Of a stretch of 64,000 nucleotides of DNA, positions 43,990 through 52,148 are shown piece by piece (position 1 is the first letter of the stretch; every line of letters starts with the position of its first letter). The notes under the pieces were generated by a model. That model had not been told where the DNA came from. It was given only the letters and a program-made list of their open reading frames with translations, and did not search any database. Both the position numbers and the translations under genes were made by a program. Source of the DNA: Bacillota bacterium (GTDB taxonomy: Bacteria > Bacillota > Clostridia > Christensenellales > SZUA-584); NCBI GenBank assembly GCA_023416745.1, contig JAEZHF010000003.1, positions 1-64,000 of the forward strand, in the 5' to 3' direction.

Positions 43990-44850
43990 TCATTTCTGCG
44001 CTTCTCTCACCGGCAGCCACACCTCGCAGCAGTAATCCGCCGCCTGCGTGTTGCCCTCCGGATACACCTCGATGTCGGGCGCGTCCGCGTATTCGTAGCC
44101 CGAGGACGGCAGCCATTCGGACACGATGCGCGTCTGCAGCTGCTGTATGGCCTGCGGCATCAGCCCGATGCACTCGAACATCGCCCATGTACCGGCGGGC
44201 ACCGTATACGCTGCCATACCCTCCGGCACAGGCGCGTCCGTCGCCACCGCGATGTAGTAGTCGAAATCGTGTCCGTTCATGCAGGTGGATACGCCCAGCA
44301 GCCCGCACGGCTCCTTCGCGGGCAGCGCGCATATGGTCTGCGCCCTGCCGCTCTGCACCGTCTGCGCCCAAAACTGCGGTACCTGCGCAAAGCCCTCCTC
44401 CACCGACATGCCAAAATGCGCCTTCGCGCCCACGATGCGGAACGCTTCTTTTTCTTCAATCCTGTAGTTCATTTCCGTGTCTCCTTTGATTGTGATGCGG
44501 AAGCTGATGCGCGGCCAGGCCTTAAGCGGCACGCCCCTGCGCCGCGCCTCGGACGGCGACACGCCGTGGACGCCGCGGAACGCGCGCGAGAAGGCGGTGG
44601 GCGAATCGTATCCGTACGTCAGCGCGAGGTCGATCACCCTGGCCCCCTGCTGCAGCCCGAACGCCGCCGCGCTCATGCGCCGCCGCCGGATATATTCGGA
44701 CAGCGGCATCCCCGCAATGTACGAGAACATCCGCTGGAAGTGGAACGATGAGCAGCACGCGATGCGCGCCAGCCGCTCCAGCTCAATGTCTCCCGCCAGG
44801 TTCTGCTCAATGTGGTCCACCGCCATGTTCAGCCGCTCCAGCCATTCCAT
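43990..44850 (-). CDS. AraC-type regulator with GyrI-like effector domain
   Basis: 286 residues. An N-terminal AraC double helix-turn-helix (SSFHFQRMFSYIAGMPLSEY and YGYDSPTAFSRAFRGVHGVS) is followed after residue ~125 by a GyrI/BmrR-like effector domain (EEKEAFRIVGAKAHFGMSV, then AGTWAMFECIGLMP). This is the Rob/YdeE-type layout for sensing small hydrophobic ligands. The regulated gene is not adjacent except for the divergent ferritin gene. Confidence 0.85.
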   Translation of the reverse strand: MEWLERLNMAVDHIEQNLAGDIELERLARIACCSSFHFQRMFSYIAGMPLSEYIRRRRMSAAAFGLQQGARVIDLALTYGYDSPTAFSRAFRGVHGVSPSEARRRGVPLKAWPRISFRITIKGDTEMNYRIEEKEAFRIVGAKAHFGMSVEEGFAQVPQFWAQTVQSGRAQTICALPAKEPCGLLGVSTCMNGHDFDYYIAVATDAPVPEGMAAYTVPAGTWAMFECIGLMPQAIQQLQTRIVSEWLPSSGYEYADAPDIEVYPEGNTQAADYCCEVWLPVREAQK

Positions 44851-45042
44851 ACGCTTCTAAAGCTCCTTTATGCCGTCAGTGTATCAAAGGGACGCCGCGC
44901 CGTCCTCGCAGTTCCTGCACGAAAATGCGTGCTAATCCAGTATATTATACCAGCTTTTATGGCGCAGGCCTATAAAAACAGTTTCATCCGGGCTGGCTTG
45001 TATGGTATAATCATACATATCAAACAAAGGGAGGGATACGCC

Positions 45043-45351
45043 ATGCCTGATTTCGGACATTCGTTTTCCGGCCTCGCGAAGGACCGCAAGCTGACCCACT
45101 CCGAGCTGGTCCGCGCCATCCGCTTCATGATCGCGGCGGAGTATGAGGCGATACAGCTCTACATGCAGCTGGCCGAATCCATCGACAATCCGCTCGCCAT
45201 CGCGGTGCTCGAGGACATCGCCAACGAGGAGCGCGTGCATGCGGGCGAGTTCCTCCGCCTGCTCAAGGAGCTGGCTCCCGACGAGGAGAAGTTCTACGAG
45301 GAAGGTTCCGCCGAGGTTGATGAGGAGATGGAGGAGCTGGGTCTGCTGTAG
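45043..45351 (+). CDS. Encapsulin-type ferritin-like protein (EncFtn)
   Basis: 102 residues from ATG 45043 (aagggaggg upstream). Two antiparallel helices carry the EncFtn iron site: AAEYEAIQLYMQLAE and DIANEERVHAGEFLRLLKEL (Glu, Glu, His). The acidic tail ends EEMEELGLL, compatible with a short cargo-targeting tail. EncFtn normally oxidises iron inside an encapsulin shell; no shell gene is in this window. Divergent from AraC. Confidence 0.75.
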   Translation: MPDFGHSFSGLAKDRKLTHSELVRAIRFMIAAEYEAIQLYMQLAESIDNPLAIAVLEDIANEERVHAGEFLRLLKELAPDEEKFYEEGSAEVDEEMEELGLL

Positions 45352-45576
45352 GCTTTGTCATGCTTGCTGTCAGACACGGACTCAAGCGGGAGCCGCGCTC
45401 GTGGCGGCGCTCCTGTATTGGTGTGCTTTCGCCGGGAATGCTGATGCCATTCATTACGAAAAAATTGGCTGTATAAGAAGATTCTTAACCTGTTTGATAT
45501 TGCCTTTCATCAGTTTATACTATAATATGAAGGCATAGTTATCATACCTGTGATATTAAAAAAGGAGGGCAAATAG

Positions 45577-46320
45577 ATGAGAACAGCCAGTTTGGTTCTG
45601 GGCATTGTAGGTGGTGTATTGGCTATCATTTTCAGCTTTGCTGCGTTTGCTACAGCCGCCGCAGTGGATATTATTAACCCGTATAACTACATGGACGAAT
45701 TCAGCAACGACTACATGGAAGAATTCGACGACATGATGGAAGGTTACTCCGATGAATTCAGCTTCGATTACGACGGAGGTGATTATACCTTCGATTACGA
45801 CGTCGATTTGGGTGATTATGCGAGCGGAGCCATAAACGGCTTGGCGACCTACATGTATGTCGCCGGTGCTCTTGGCCTGGTGGGCGCGGTTATGGGCATC
45901 GTGGGCGGTGCTCTTGCCAAAAAGAAAAACGTGGTGGCGGGTATTCTCATGATCGTTGCCTGCGTTCTGGCCGGTCTGTCCGGTTGGGGCATATTCGCCT
46001 CAATCTGCCTGCTCATCGGCGGCATACTCGCGCTGGTGAAGGACAAATCCGCTCAAGCCGCATACCCGTATCCATACTCGGGTTATCAGCAGCCGCAGCA
46101 GCAGCCGCCATACAACCCGTACCAGCAGCCGCAGCAGCCGCAGCAGCAGCCGCCGTACAACCCGTACCAGCAGCCGCAGCAGCCGCCGTACAATCCGTAT
46201 CAGCAGCCGCAGCAGCAGCAGCCATACAATCCGTATCAGCAGCAGCAGCAGCCCCCGCAGGCTCCTCCGGCTCCCCCGGCGCCGCCGCAGGAACCCGAAG
46301 CTCCGAAGACCGAAGAATAA
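45577..46320 (+). CDS. DUF4064-like membrane protein with Pro/Gln-rich tail
   Basis: 247 residues; aaaggaggg upstream. Membrane helices at about 5-27, 90-112, 118-140 and 144-160, with an Asp/Tyr-rich external loop (DEFSNDYMEEFDDMMEGY). The cytosolic tail, residues 165-247, consists of PYNPYQQPQQ-type repeats encoded at 46078-46262. Resembles DUF4064 and TM2-like proteins with Pro/Gln-rich tails. The repeats are nearly identical codon runs, so length variation is likely. Confidence 0.7.
   Translation: MRTASLVLGIVGGVLAIIFSFAAFATAAAVDIINPYNYMDEFSNDYMEEFDDMMEGYSDEFSFDYDGGDYTFDYDVDLGDYASGAINGLATYMYVAGALGLVGAVMGIVGGALAKKKNVVAGILMIVACVLAGLSGWGIFASICLLIGGILALVKDKSAQAAYPYPYSGYQQPQQQPPYNPYQQPQQPQQQPPYNPYQQPQQPPYNPYQQPQQQQPYNPYQQQQQPPQAPPAPPAPPQEPEAPKTEE
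46078..46262. repeat. Imperfect coding repeats (Pro-Tyr-Asn-Pro-Tyr-Gln)
   Basis: Four imperfect units of cagccgcagcagcag...ccgtacaacccgtac type within the gene tail, separated by CAG/CCG runs of varying length. Typical of replication slippage. Confidence 0.7.
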
Positions 46321-46360
46321 TACTTATCGGCAGCACGCACAATAAACATCAGAAGTGTTC

Positions 46361-46391
46361 AAAAGGCCAGTTTAAGCGGACTGGCCTTTTT
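46361..46391 (+). terminator. Terminator after the Pro/Gln-rich gene
   Basis: aaaaggccag pairs with ctggcctttt around tttaagcgga and continues with a T-tract. Confidence 0.8.
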
Positions 46392-46417
46392 GCTGACATC
46401 GCAAAGGAGAAAGTTCC

Positions 46418-46705
46418 ATGCAGGAAAAGAAAACTTATGCCAACGGCCAGCCCGTCTATGTCCATGACGGCCGTCGCCTCACCTACTTTTATAAGAACGG
46501 CCGCGTCAAGGCAAAAGGCCCGTATGAAAACGAGCTGATGGAAGGAGAATGGCTGTTTTACCGCGAGGACGGACAGCTCTGGCAGACGGGGCATTTCCGC
46601 GGCGGCATTAAGCACGGCGCTTGGGTACGGCTGAACCGGGATGGCCGCGAGGAATACAATGAGCAGTTTGCGGACGGAAAACAGGTCAAGAAGAAACAGG
46701 TATAG
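46418..46705 (+). CDS. MORN-variant repeat protein (YwqK-like)
   Basis: 95 residues; aaaggag upstream. Three short repeats of the toxin-antitoxin YwqK type (TYFYKNGRVKAKGPYENELM, WLFYREDGQLWQTGHFRGGI, GAWVRLNRDGREEYNEQFAD). Such proteins bind partner toxins or surfaces, but no toxin gene is adjacent. It could be the cytosolic counterpart of the MORN lipoprotein at 42916. Confidence 0.7.
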   Translation: MQEKKTYANGQPVYVHDGRRLTYFYKNGRVKAKGPYENELMEGEWLFYREDGQLWQTGHFRGGIKHGAWVRLNRDGREEYNEQFADGKQVKKKQV

Positions 46706-46774
46706 GCGTATGCGGAACAAAACCGGAGCGCCGGGCGTCAAATATGCAAATATATCCACAAAGGAAGTCTGCTG

Positions 46775-47602
46775 ATGAAAAGATGTCCGCTTCTGCCTGC
46801 GCTGATCTTATGCATTGCCCTATTGATGGTTTCATGTTCACCCCCGAATGCCGGTGCAGCACCTTTGCCCTCCGCAACGGCGGCAGCAGCCCTCAGTCAC
46901 GCTGCGCCAACAGCGGCTCCCGTTCAGGCTGCAGCCACGCCAGATGATCCCTTCAGCCTGTCTGTTCCTTATCAGACATATCCGCAAGACATCGAAAGCA
47001 TAATTGTCACAGTTCACATTCCCGCCGGGGAAAGGGTCTTTGGCGCGCTCGCACCGCAGCTGGAGCGGCTGACGGACGGCGAATGGACAGCTCTGCGCGG
47101 TATGGGATACTGCGGCACGCCCGACGAAATCAAGGATGGCGCACGGATGCCCCTGCCGGTGGGCAGCTACGACGGCATCAGCCCGGGAGAATACCGCGTC
47201 TCTCTCAGCGTATCTGAGGATTTGAAGCTTGAGACGGACATGCAGGCCTATGCGTATTTTATTCTGACGGAAGGCGTGCGCGTCACCGCGGACCCGCGCC
47301 CCTATGCGGCGGATGCGGGAGATCTGACGCTGGTTGTTTTAAACCCGTCCGAGGGCCGCGTGACGCTCGCGGATACGGAAATCCAGATCGAAATGAAGGA
47401 CAACGGCGACTGGATCGGCTGCGGACCCGCGTCCGCACTGGGCAGCCTTGCGCTGGAGCCGGGTGAAAAGGACTGGTTCTCAGCCGAACTTTCGGGCTTT
47501 AATCTCCCGAGCGGCACTTACCGCGCCATTGTGGTGCTCTCACGGCTTTTCCACGGGGAGGAGATTCGCGAGGTGCGTATGCCCGAATTCCAAGTCAAAT
47601 AG
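46775..47602 (+). CDS. Lipoprotein with immunoglobulin-like domain
   Basis: 275 residues; aaaggaagtctgctg before ATG. Lipobox LMVSC, then an Ala/Pro/Ser-rich linker to residue ~60. Two beta-sandwich units follow, the first with PQDIESIIVTVHIPAGERVF and GDYRVS-like closing strands (PGEYRVSLSV), the second ending SGTYRAIVVLSRLF. This matches immunoglobulin-like 'Big' lipoproteins of Firmicutes. Function unknown. Confidence 0.65.
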   Translation: MKRCPLLPALILCIALLMVSCSPPNAGAAPLPSATAAAALSHAAPTAAPVQAAATPDDPFSLSVPYQTYPQDIESIIVTVHIPAGERVFGALAPQLERLTDGEWTALRGMGYCGTPDEIKDGARMPLPVGSYDGISPGEYRVSLSVSEDLKLETDMQAYAYFILTEGVRVTADPRPYAADAGDLTLVVLNPSEGRVTLADTEIQIEMKDNGDWIGCGPASALGSLALEPGEKDWFSAELSGFNLPSGTYRAIVVLSRLFHGEEIREVRMPEFQVK

Positions 47603-47680
47603 CATCAACCCCTTGATATATACTCTCATAACCGCTAATATGGATGTTGCTGTGATATTTAGAAAAGAGATGGATACATT

Positions 47681-48373
47681 ATGTTCCTTGGCGTTTTAGT
47701 CAATTTCCTCGCGGTTATTGCCGGCAGCATCGCCGGCCTGTTCTTCAAAAACAAGCTTCACGCCCGATACCAGAAGGCGCTGACGGACGTCATCGCGCTG
47801 GGTGTGGTGGGTGTGGGCATCACCTACGCCGTCAAAACGCAGAACCTGCTGGTGATGATTCTGAGCCTGATCATCGGCACGCTGCTGGGCACGCTCATCC
47901 GCATCGACGATAAGCTGGAAAGCCTCGGAAACAGGCTGCAGAGCCGCATGAAGGTGGCGGACGGCTCCTTCGCCGAGGGCTTCGCGGGCGCGTCGATACT
48001 GTATTGCGTCGGTTCCATGGCCATCATGGGCTGTCTGTCCAGCGCGCTTTCGGGCGACCACAGCATACTGTTCACCAAGTCCATCATGGATGGGGTCACG
48101 TCGGTGTTCCTTGCGTCCACGATGGGAATCGGTGTGATGTTCTCCGCGTTCTCGGTGCTGTTATACCAGGGGCTGCTGACACTGGGCTTCTCGCTGTTCG
48201 CGGGCGGTCTGGACAGCGCCGTGGTCAGCGAGATTTCCGCTGTGGGCGGTATCATACTGTTCGGCATCGCGGTCAACATGCTGGGCCTCAAGAAGGTGAA
48301 GACGGGCGACATGGCGCTGTCGCTGTTCATCCCCATCGGCCTGCTCCCGCTGATGGCGCTGGTGGGTTTATAA
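47681..48373 (+). CDS. DUF554 membrane protein
   Basis: 230 residues. The hallmark start FLGVLVNFLAVIAGSIAGLF, followed by a cytosolic basic stretch and six helices (GASILYCVGSMAIMGCLSSA, GVTSVFLASTMGIGVMFSAF). DUF554 is a ubiquitous Firmicute integral membrane family, possibly a transporter. A good terminator follows. Confidence 0.85.
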   Translation: MFLGVLVNFLAVIAGSIAGLFFKNKLHARYQKALTDVIALGVVGVGITYAVKTQNLLVMILSLIIGTLLGTLIRIDDKLESLGNRLQSRMKVADGSFAEGFAGASILYCVGSMAIMGCLSSALSGDHSILFTKSIMDGVTSVFLASTMGIGVMFSAFSVLLYQGLLTLGFSLFAGGLDSAVVSEISAVGGIILFGIAVNMLGLKKVKTGDMALSLFIPIGLLPLMALVGL

Positions 48374-48390
48374 AAAACACGATTATCTAG

Positions 48391-48414
48391 GCTCTCCCCA
48401 GCGGGGAGCTTTTT
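48391..48414 (+). terminator. Terminator after DUF554
   Basis: gctctcccc pairs with ggggagc around gc, then ttttt. Confidence 0.8.
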
Positions 48415-48623
48415 GTTATCAGCAAAAGTTACATAAAAGGAATCCATTTGCAGAATTTCTTTCATGGCATTATAATAAAGCCAAATCCAAGGGTAATATC
48501 CCGGGATATTGCCGCGCCTTACTATTGCTCACTTGGTGGAAATCGTCTGTCCGTGATGGATATACGGGATGGGCTTGTACCCATCACCTGCTGCCGCGGT
48601 CTTTTGTCACTACATCTCATCCT

Positions 48624-51434
48624 CTACTTCTTCACCGCGTAATACTCCATACGCCCGAAGCCCTGCGGCGAATCCTCCGACTTCACGATGTTGAGCCCTG
48701 CTTCCTCCAGGTATTGCCGCATCGTCGCGTCGCTGAAATAGCACAGGTGACCGGGCTCATTCCACCAGAAATCGTTGACCGGACGGACGGATCTGCAGTA
48801 ACGGCTGTCGCTGACGGGTGTGGCTATCACGAAAACGCCGCCCGGCTTCAGCAGCGCCGCCGCCCGCCTGATCGCATCCTTGGGCCGGAGCAGATGCTCG
48901 ATCACCCCCAGCATCGTGACCGCGCCAAACAGCTTCCCGGGGCTGTATTGATAGAGGTCCTCCGGTATCAGCTGTACACCGTTGAGTGTCTGCGCCTGCC
49001 GGCACGCCTCCGGCACATACTCCAGGCCAGCCGCGTCCCAACCGTCCTTAATCGCCTGCGCGACAAGCGTGCCCGCACCCGCGCCGATGTCCAGCAGGCT
49101 CTCCTTATTTCCCAGTATGCCTTCAATATTCGCCAGCCGTGTTTTGGACATCGCCAGAAATTTTGCCGCGTTGTTCTGTTCGGACGCGCCGTATGCCTTG
49201 CCGTTCTCGCGCTGCTCATGCGCGATGCGCTTGCAGTATTCCGTTATTGCCGCTTGCGTGGGCTGCACCGCGCTGTACACAAGGCCGCACCGGCGGCAGC
49301 GCTTCCATATGCGTATCGGGTTCATGGTACCGAAGCTGGTGGAGGTCATCGTCTGGTTGCACACAAATACCGTGTCCGCCTCCTCTGACCCGCAGCCGAT
49401 GCAGGGCGACAGCGCTTCGTCATAGGCATCTAGGGCGGGGTAATCCCGAAAGCGCGCGTCGGCCAGCAGTGGGTCCAGCTTCACGGCCCGCCGGTGATAT
49501 TCCAGCGCCTCGCCGAAGCGGCCCAGCGCGTTGAGCGCGCACGCGCGGTACATGCAGGCGTTTGCGGTGATCTCTCCATTCCGGTACCAATGATCGGTCA
49601 GCGCAATCGTTCCGTTATAATCATGATATTGGAAAACCCGAAGCTTCAGCTCATCAGCCTTGCGCGCCTCGCTGTCAATCAGCTCCCGGGCGAGCAGCAG
49701 GCGCGCATCCGCAGGCAGCGGCGATGCGGGCTGCGATGCCGCGGCGTCGAACACAGCCGCGTGCCGGCAGGTGGTGTTCTTTCGGTCGTATCGCGATATG
49801 TCGGACGCGGGTACGGTCAGCGTTTCCCCCGCTTCCCACCGCCTGTACAGGCTGAGTATGGCGGCGGCAATGCCCCGGACGTCGTTGTATTCCACGTTGA
49901 CGCCCGCGCCCGCCTCCTCAATGATCGTATGAGCGATGCTGCCCTGAGGCCCCATGCAGATAATCGGTTTGCGGAAGCGCAGGTATTCAAACAGCTTGCC
50001 CGTGCACGTATTGAGGAAATTCTTAGTCGGGCCCAGCATCAGCAGCAGCGCGTCCGCACGGGCAGTGCGCAGCATGCTCGGGCGGTGCGGCATCGTCTCC
50101 TCCGTCTCCGCGACGTCCGCCAACCCAACATCCGCGATCACCTTCTGCCACCGGGCGTTGTTGCCCGTCTTGCCCACCAGCAGGCGGAACCGGTCACGGC
50201 TGATTTCGCCGCGATCCGCCAGCCAGGCCACGGCGCGTATCACCGGATCGGGTGTGCGGTTGGCATACAGCATGCCGTTGTGCACCAGAGTGAACCTCTC
50301 GCCCTGCTGCGCGGACGGCAGGCCCTCGAAATCCTCCTCGTCGTAGCCGTTGGTGACGCATACTATTTTTTCACGCGGCACACCCACGTCCTTCACATAG
50401 TTATCCACGGCGTTGGGCACGACGCACAGCACCCTGTCCGCGCCTTCGCATATCGCGCGCTCCAGCTGCTGGCATATCCGGTAGTTGAGCAGCGTTTTGT
50501 CCGGCCAGATCACCGGGTTATGAGTCCACTCATCGCGGAAATCGGCCACCCACGGCAGGTTCGTGCGCTCCTTCAGAAAATACCCCGCGATGTGAGCGGC
50601 GTACGGGCCGGAGGTGGTGTAAATCAGATCCGCCGTATTCAGGTTCATGTGCTGTGACAACGTATCTGCAATGTGATGTGCCCAGAATATATCCTGATCG
50701 GGAAAGAACAGCGCGTTCATGCGCTGCACCCCGGACAAGCCGGCCACCCGCGCTTTGTAGGCGGCAAACGTCTCCAACGTGGTGATCAGCGACAGCCGGT
50801 GCAGCGACAGCCGTACCATGTCCTCGGAAGCCATCGGACGCGGTATGCGGATCACGCAGAGGTCATCCGGCAGCTGCTCGTACAGCGGATCCGTCACGGA
50901 ATTCACCTTCTGTGCCATCGTCACCACCACAGGTTCCCATCCAAAGGTGCGCAGATACTTTATCAGCTTGAGCGTCCGCCATACGCCCGAGCCGCCTGCG
51001 GGCGGAAATATCCCCGCGATGATGATGGCCGTCTTCTTGCCCCGCGGTGCGTCGGTATAGGCCGTGTCCACGCGGCCCTGTTCTTCCATCGCGGTCATGG
51101 CCAGCAAACATTCGCTGCGTCCGTCGCCGTCCATACGCCGCTGCGCGCGGTTTAGAAAGCGCCAGGCGCGGCTGTACTGCCCGGCGTCCCGGCAGAGTTC
51201 CCCCATGCGGCGCAGCAAGCCGGCATGCTCCGGCTCGTACATCAGGCCCTTCATCGCCGACGCTTCCGCTTCCTCCGGTTTGCCTGCTCGCTGGTAAGCC
51301 AGCGCCAGCAGGCTCGATACCTCCGCGCTGCCCGGACAAGCTTTGATGTACGCGCTGAGCCGGTCTATCGCTTCGGCATATCTGCCCGCGAGCACGAGCT
51401 GGCGGCCTTCGGATACGCATTGTTCACATTCCAT
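48624..51434 (-). CDS. TPR-glycosyltransferase-methyltransferase fusion
   Basis: 936 residues; ggaggt before the ATG. Residues 1-120 are tetratricopeptide repeats. About 133-520 is a GT-B glycosyltransferase (GT4-like; KTAIIIAGIFPPAGGSGVWR, then FEGLPSAQQGERFTLVHNGM and the GTP/EYL-type LFEYLRFRKPIICMG). About 560-670 has more TPR. A zinc knuckle (CIGCGSE near 677, CRRCG later) leads into a class I methyltransferase (LLDIGAGAGTLVAQA near 778). Three enzymatic or scaffold parts in one chain suggest coupled glycan addition and methyl capping on a surface protein. Divergent from the DUF6385 gene. Confidence 0.75.
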   Translation of the reverse strand: MECEQCVSEGRQLVLAGRYAEAIDRLSAYIKACPGSAEVSSLLALAYQRAGKPEEAEASAMKGLMYEPEHAGLLRRMGELCRDAGQYSRAWRFLNRAQRRMDGDGRSECLLAMTAMEEQGRVDTAYTDAPRGKKTAIIIAGIFPPAGGSGVWRTLKLIKYLRTFGWEPVVVTMAQKVNSVTDPLYEQLPDDLCVIRIPRPMASEDMVRLSLHRLSLITTLETFAAYKARVAGLSGVQRMNALFFPDQDIFWAHHIADTLSQHMNLNTADLIYTTSGPYAAHIAGYFLKERTNLPWVADFRDEWTHNPVIWPDKTLLNYRICQQLERAICEGADRVLCVVPNAVDNYVKDVGVPREKIVCVTNGYDEEDFEGLPSAQQGERFTLVHNGMLYANRTPDPVIRAVAWLADRGEISRDRFRLLVGKTGNNARWQKVIADVGLADVAETEETMPHRPSMLRTARADALLLMLGPTKNFLNTCTGKLFEYLRFRKPIICMGPQGSIAHTIIEEAGAGVNVEYNDVRGIAAAILSLYRRWEAGETLTVPASDISRYDRKNTTCRHAAVFDAAASQPASPLPADARLLLARELIDSEARKADELKLRVFQYHDYNGTIALTDHWYRNGEITANACMYRACALNALGRFGEALEYHRRAVKLDPLLADARFRDYPALDAYDEALSPCIGCGSEEADTVFVCNQTMTSTSFGTMNPIRIWKRCRRCGLVYSAVQPTQAAITEYCKRIAHEQRENGKAYGASEQNNAAKFLAMSKTRLANIEGILGNKESLLDIGAGAGTLVAQAIKDGWDAAGLEYVPEACRQAQTLNGVQLIPEDLYQYSPGKLFGAVTMLGVIEHLLRPKDAIRRAAALLKPGGVFVIATPVSDSRYCRSVRPVNDFWWNEPGHLCYFSDATMRQYLEEAGLNIVKSEDSPQGFGRMEYYAVKK

Positions 51435-51463
51435 GATGATACCTCCGCCAAAAACGTCCCTGA

Positions 51464-51491
51464 TAATATATGTATACCTGTATCAGACTGT
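51464..51491 (-). promoter_or_regulatory. Sigma-K-like promoter for the fusion gene
   Basis: Minus strand: AC (51491-51490), 17-nt spacer, CATATATTA (51472-51464), fitting the sigma-K consensus AC-N16/17-CATANNNTA; 30 nt upstream of the ATG. Weak consensus, so suggestive only. Confidence 0.4.
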
Positions 51492-51512
51492 GTGTACGTT
51501 TTTTTTAGTGTC

Positions 51513-51540
51513 ACTCATGAGAGAGAAATCACATATTATA
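51513..51540 (+). promoter_or_regulatory. Sigma-K-like promoter for DUF6385 gene
   Basis: Plus strand: AC (51513-51514), 17-nt spacer, CATATTATA (51532-51540), same consensus as the divergent site; about 97 nt upstream of the DUF6385 start. Confidence 0.4.
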
Positions 51541-51636
51541 CAATGCCGCTACATCAGTAAAAGTGCCGCATACATTGGGCCTTGTGCCCAAATTTACCCG
51601 GATAGACCTTATCCGACAGATCAAGGAGGGCAATAT

Positions 51637-52089
51637 ATGCCTAATAATTTTGCATTTGACATGGTCGCTCAGGATATGAAATCGCTGATTTATGGCCTAT
51701 ACGGAACGACTCCCGTGGCGATTGCGGTGGATGCTCAGGGCAATCTGGACATCGGTGTGGCGTATACGTCCAGCAACGTGACCGTGGGCAGTGTCGCTGC
51801 CGGCGATACCGGTACCACGCTGGTGCTGAACAGCTCAGAAAAGAGCCTGTACTCGTATTATGTGAGAAACACCTCAACCGACGCAACGATCCGCGTCAAG
51901 CTTCAGGTGTCGCCGACCACGACAGCCTCGTATTACACGGATGATACGCCGACGTATGTGGAAATCGCGTGCGGCAGCGCCGCCGTGCTGGTTCCAAAAT
52001 ACTATCTGGCTTATACGCGGCTGTATTATGAGAACCTGGACGCGACCTACGACGCAACGCTTGTGGCTTATTACGACGCCAGACAGTAA
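51637..52089 (+). CDS. DUF6385 domain protein
   Basis: 150 residues from ATG 51637 with aaggaggg 8 nt upstream. Begins MPNNFAFDMVAQDMKSLIYG, then beta-strand-rich sequence with many Ser/Thr/Tyr. DUF6385 proteins occur beside glycosyltransferases in spore-formers and are plausible glycosylated exosporium or appendage components (inference). It has no signal peptide, which suits a spore-surface protein made in the mother cell. Confidence 0.65.
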   Translation: MPNNFAFDMVAQDMKSLIYGLYGTTPVAIAVDAQGNLDIGVAYTSSNVTVGSVAAGDTGTTLVLNSSEKSLYSYYVRNTSTDATIRVKLQVSPTTTASYYTDDTPTYVEIACGSAAVLVPKYYLAYTRLYYENLDATYDATLVAYYDARQ

Positions 52090-52148
52090 AGCAGTTCTGC
52101 AGCGCCGCCGAAGCTGCGGCGCTTACATAAACAGCCAGGAGAGAAAAC

